Positions 16,522 through 18,936 of a stretch of 18,936 nt of DNA are shown one piece after another. The translations under genes were made by a program, and so were the position numbers. Each line of letters starts with the position of its first letter. Position 1 is the first letter of the stretch. Origin of the DNA: Candidatus Cloacimonadota bacterium (GTDB taxonomy: Bacteria > Cloacimonadota > Cloacimonadia > Cloacimonadales > Cloacimonadaceae); the NCBI GenBank assembly GCA_023228285.1, contig JALOBM010000041.1:1-18936 (forward strand). The letters run 5' to 3'. Under the pieces are notes generated by a model that was given only the letters and a program-made list of their open reading frames with translations, was not told the DNA's origin and made no database searches.

Positions 16522-16803
16522 TTAGTCCCTCCATTCCGATCTCCTCTTAAAGTGCTTTCCTCCCTCCTTGGACTCTCCTTTGTTGATCAAGATAAAACCG
16601 TTATCATCTAGTGTTCACTCGACAAGAACTCGATTATATCAGCTTCGACATAACTTTATCATCTGAAGATCAGCATACTATACTAGCGTCTTTTTGGTGC
16701 GTAGGGAAGATTTTTCTTTACAAAAGCTGAAGAATATTCAGCCTTGAGCAGAGCATAACTGCCCATGGCAAAGCACTGAGTAACAAAAAGATGGTGGGAC
16801 AAA
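16522..16803. other. Spacer between the recombinase gene and polA
   Basis: These 282 bases hold no open frame of note. The first third (16527-16581) is pyrimidine-rich on the plus strand, with CCTCC at 16528-16532, 16559-16563 and 16563-16567 and CTCCT at 16541-16545 and 16575-16579. A TATACT at 16679-16684 could be a -10 for polA but lacks a good -35. A 6-5-6 palindrome follows at 16726-16742. No T-tailed terminator hairpin is visible after the recombinase gene. Confidence 0.5.
16726..16742. promoter_or_regulatory. 6-5-6 palindrome upstream of polA (possible operator or hairpin)
   Basis: GCTGAA and TTCAGC are perfect inverted arms around GAATA, about 61 bases before the polA start codon. 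As DNA it has the shape of a dimeric repressor site; as RNA it would be a small stem-loop in the polA leader. No second copy was seen elsewhere in the window. Confidence 0.35.
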
Positions 16804-18936
16804 ATGAAAGATAAACTGTATCTTATCGACGGTACGGCGCTATTGTATCGCGCCTACTTTGCCTTCATCCGCAATCCGCTGATAAACAGCAAACAGGAGA
16901 ACACCTCTGCCATCTTTGGTGTATTGAATTCCTTCATCACCCTTGTGGACAAGATGGATGCCGCCTATGTGGCAATAGCGTTTGACCGTAAAGCAGCTAC
17001 TTTTCGACATCAGGACTACAAAGATTACAAGGCAAACCGCCCCCCGATGCCGGATGATCTGCAGAGTCAGATAGAGCCGGTAATTGAGTTCTTCCGCCTC
17101 ATCAAAGTGCCGCAGATCGGAGCAGACGGCTATGAGGCAGATGATGCTTTGGGCACTCTTGGAACGCATTTTCGGGATCGATTTGACATTGTGTACGTAA
17201 CCAGCGACAAGGATTATTGCCAATTGGTGGATGAAGCGGGGGTGATGTATGATCCCATGAAAGACCACATAATGGATGCAGCAGCGGTGCTCGAAAAATA
17301 TGGCGTACGACCGGATCAATTTGTGGATTATTTGGCCCTGGTAGGGGATAGCTCTGACAACATCCCGGGGGTACGAGGCATAGGACCTGTGGCTGCCACT
17401 AAGCTTTTGCAGCAGCATGAGAGTCTGGATGCGATCTATGCGGATTTGGACAAGGTAGAGCCGAAGTATCGCCAGAAATTGGAAGAGAACAAAGACAATG
17501 CCTACCTCTCGCAGCATTTGGCACGGATAGTACGGGATGCCAAGTTGGAAATACCTCGGGCGGAAGAACTCTCTTTTGATGCTGCCCGGCTTTCCGAATC
17601 CTTGCCGCTATTGAAACGCTACGAGATTAGCAGTTTACAGAAGAAGATAGAAGCGCGCATCCATGCCAATGAACCTGTACAAAGCATCAAAGAAGAGCAG
17701 GCCGACATCTTTACCAACCCGGTTCCGGATTCGCTTGCTCCTGAGATTGAGGCAGGTTCCAAAGCTCCCTTCGAAGTGCAATTAGTAACTGTGAACGATC
17801 TGGACAGTGTGCTAAAAGAGATCTCCGGAGTCGCAGTAGTCAGCCTGGATACGGAGACGGATTCTCTGGATGCCAGGGAGGCGAATCTGGTGGGGATTTC
17901 GCTTTGTACGCGGCCGGAGCGGGCATATTACCTGCCTCTGGGACATCAGATGGAGGATAATCTACCCTTGAAGGAGAGCTTGGAAGCACTGCACAAAGCG
18001 CTGAAAGGCAAAGAGATAATAGGACACAATCTCAAGTATGACTTCATGGTGCTGACGCGATATGGCTGGCAAATACCCATGAAATACTTCGATACCATGA
18101 TTGCCGCATACATCCTAGATGCCGGTAGTTTCAGCTTTTCTTTGGATGAATGTGCGAAACAGGAACTGAATTATACCATGTTGCCGATCTCGGCTTTGAT
18201 TGGTAGTGGCAAAAAGCAGATCAGCTTTGATCTTGTGTCTCAACATGATGCATGTTTTTATTCTGCGGAAGATGCTTGGGCGGCTTTTCGGCTGTATGAA
18301 ATCTATAAGGATCGCATTGCAAAAAGCCCTGCCCGCGATGTGTTTTATCAGATGGATATACCGCTCTTGCCCGTACTGATGAAGATGGAAGATAATGGTG
18401 TAAGCATCGATGAGAGGATCCTGGCAGACATCTCGCACCATCTGAATGAGCAGATCAAGAGCCTCAGCGAGGAGCTTTATGAAGCAGCGGGTTACGAATT
18501 TAACCTGAATAGCACGCAACAGTTGGCAAAACTCTTGTTTGAAGATTTGGGGCTGCCTGCAAAGAAGAAGACCAAAAGCGGATATTCTACCGACAACAGC
18601 GTATTGGAAGCACTCTCGGAAGAATATGAGATCGCAGGCAAGATCATCGAATACAGGCAGCTGGTGAAGTTGGAAAGCACCTATGTAAGTGCGTTGCCAA
18701 AGCTGGTGAATCCCAATTCCGGCCGCATTCATTCCTCCTTCAATCAGTGCGTGGCCTCCACCGGGAGATTGTCTTCCACCAACCCTAATCTGCAGAACAT
18801 CCCGGTAAGAACCAAGATCGGTAGAGAGATACGCAAAGCCTTTGTTGCAGGGGACGATTCCAGCGTGATCCTGGCGGCGGATTACTCTCAGATAGAGCTT
18901 CGCCTTTTGGCATTGATGTCCGGAGACCAAATGCTG
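16804..18936 (+). CDS. polA: DNA polymerase I, N-terminal 711 residues (cut by window edge)
   Basis: The protein fills gaps and removes RNA primers in replication and excision repair. The 5'-nuclease domain (about 1-270) shows LIDGTALLYRAYFA, YKANRPPMPDDL, GYEADDALG, TSDKDYCQL and VGDSSDNIPGVRGIGP. The 3'-5' exonuclease is intact as a DEDDy type: Asp349 and Glu351 in LDTETDSLD, Asp413 in GHNLKYD, Tyr486 and Asp490 in YSAEDAW. Proofreading should therefore be active, unlike in Taq-type enzymes. The polymerase domain runs through TGRLSSTNPNLQNIPVRT and motif A (ADYSQIELR, catalytic Asp693) before the right edge; the O-helix and motif C lie outside. The start codon has only a weak purine-rich site (GGTGGGA), and the gene is preceded by a long leader with a palindrome. 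The frame is open to the last base. Confidence 0.97.
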   Translation, partial: MKDKLYLIDGTALLYRAYFAFIRNPLINSKQENTSAIFGVLNSFITLVDKMDAAYVAIAFDRKAATFRHQDYKDYKANRPPMPDDLQSQIEPVIEFFRLIKVPQIGADGYEADDALGTLGTHFRDRFDIVYVTSDKDYCQLVDEAGVMYDPMKDHIMDAAAVLEKYGVRPDQFVDYLALVGDSSDNIPGVRGIGPVAATKLLQQHESLDAIYADLDKVEPKYRQKLEENKDNAYLSQHLARIVRDAKLEIPRAEELSFDAARLSESLPLLKRYEISSLQKKIEARIHANEPVQSIKEEQADIFTNPVPDSLAPEIEAGSKAPFEVQLVTVNDLDSVLKEISGVAVVSLDTETDSLDAREANLVGISLCTRPERAYYLPLGHQMEDNLPLKESLEALHKALKGKEIIGHNLKYDFMVLTRYGWQIPMKYFDTMIAAYILDAGSFSFSLDECAKQELNYTMLPISALIGSGKKQISFDLVSQHDACFYSAEDAWAAFRLYEIYKDRIAKSPARDVFYQMDIPLLPVLMKMEDNGVSIDERILADISHHLNEQIKSLSEELYEAAGYEFNLNSTQQLAKLLFEDLGLPAKKKTKSGYSTDNSVLEALSEEYEIAGKIIEYRQLVKLESTYVSALPKLVNPNSGRIHSSFNQCVASTGRLSSTNPNLQNIPVRTKIGREIRKAFVAGDDSSVILAADYSQIELRLLALMSGDQML

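Noticed and set aside
18115..18930. Long minus-strand open frame of 271 residues opposite polA, and a similar one of 225 residues at 16840-17517
   Set aside because: Both lie wholly antisense to a gene with every polymerase I motif. They have no ribosome binding site and their composition is that of mirrored codons.

Overview
The window looks like chromosomal backbone of an uncultured, diderm, FCB-type bacterium. Candidatus Cloacimonadota is my best guess. The basis is three predicted outer-membrane beta-barrels with Bacteroidetes/Cloacimonadota-like signatures, a surface-polysaccharide gene set, and tight operons with strong AGGAGG-type ribosome binding sites. This placement comes from protein resemblance and was not computed. 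I see no insertion sequence, prophage, CRISPR array, tRNA or rRNA. The window is cut at both ends: an unrecognised gene end on the left and polA on the right.

Plus-strand block (3-9260). After the tail of an unknown gene comes a compact run: purA (adenylosuccinate synthetase with unusual active-site residues), an OMPP1/PorV-like outer-membrane protein, a DUF362 protein with two [4Fe-4S] motifs, an FtsB/DivIC-like division protein, a diguanylate cyclase (GGEEF) with an unrecognised 370-residue helical N-terminus, an orphan MalK/UgpC-type ABC ATPase, and two more outer-membrane barrel proteins. The junctions from the first barrel through the cyclase are three identical 4-base ATGA overlaps. The block is probably one or two transcripts; a TTGACA-type promoter before purA is the best candidate for its start.

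Convergent gap (9261-9742). This is 482 bases without an intact gene, AT-richer than its surroundings. It holds a perfect 10-bp inverted repeat around 48 bases, a 12-bp palindrome, and what may be the frameshifted remains of a small minus-strand gene.

Minus-strand block (15539 down to 9743). Six abutting or overlapping genes form one operon: a left-handed beta-helix acyltransferase, a Dpm1-type polyprenyl-phosphate glycosyltransferase, a small secreted protein with a TTG start, RuvB, a Wzx-type flippase, and an asparagine-synthetase-like protein without the glutaminase cysteine. Apart from ruvB, the set reads as synthesis, amide modification and membrane export of a surface glycan. How ruvB serves it is unclear.

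Right end (15631-18936, plus strand). A XerC/XerD tyrosine recombinase is divergent from the glycan operon. A 282-base spacer follows, with a pyrimidine-rich stretch of repeated CCTCC and a 6-5-6 palindrome. Then comes polA, with complete 5'-nuclease and DEDDy proofreading signatures, cut within the polymerase palm.

I found no single convincing new biological system. The observations most worth a second look are the altered nucleotide-binding residues of PurA, the cysteine-less asparagine-synthetase homologue beside a flippase, and the unknown N-terminal domain of the cyclase cotranscribed with a division protein.
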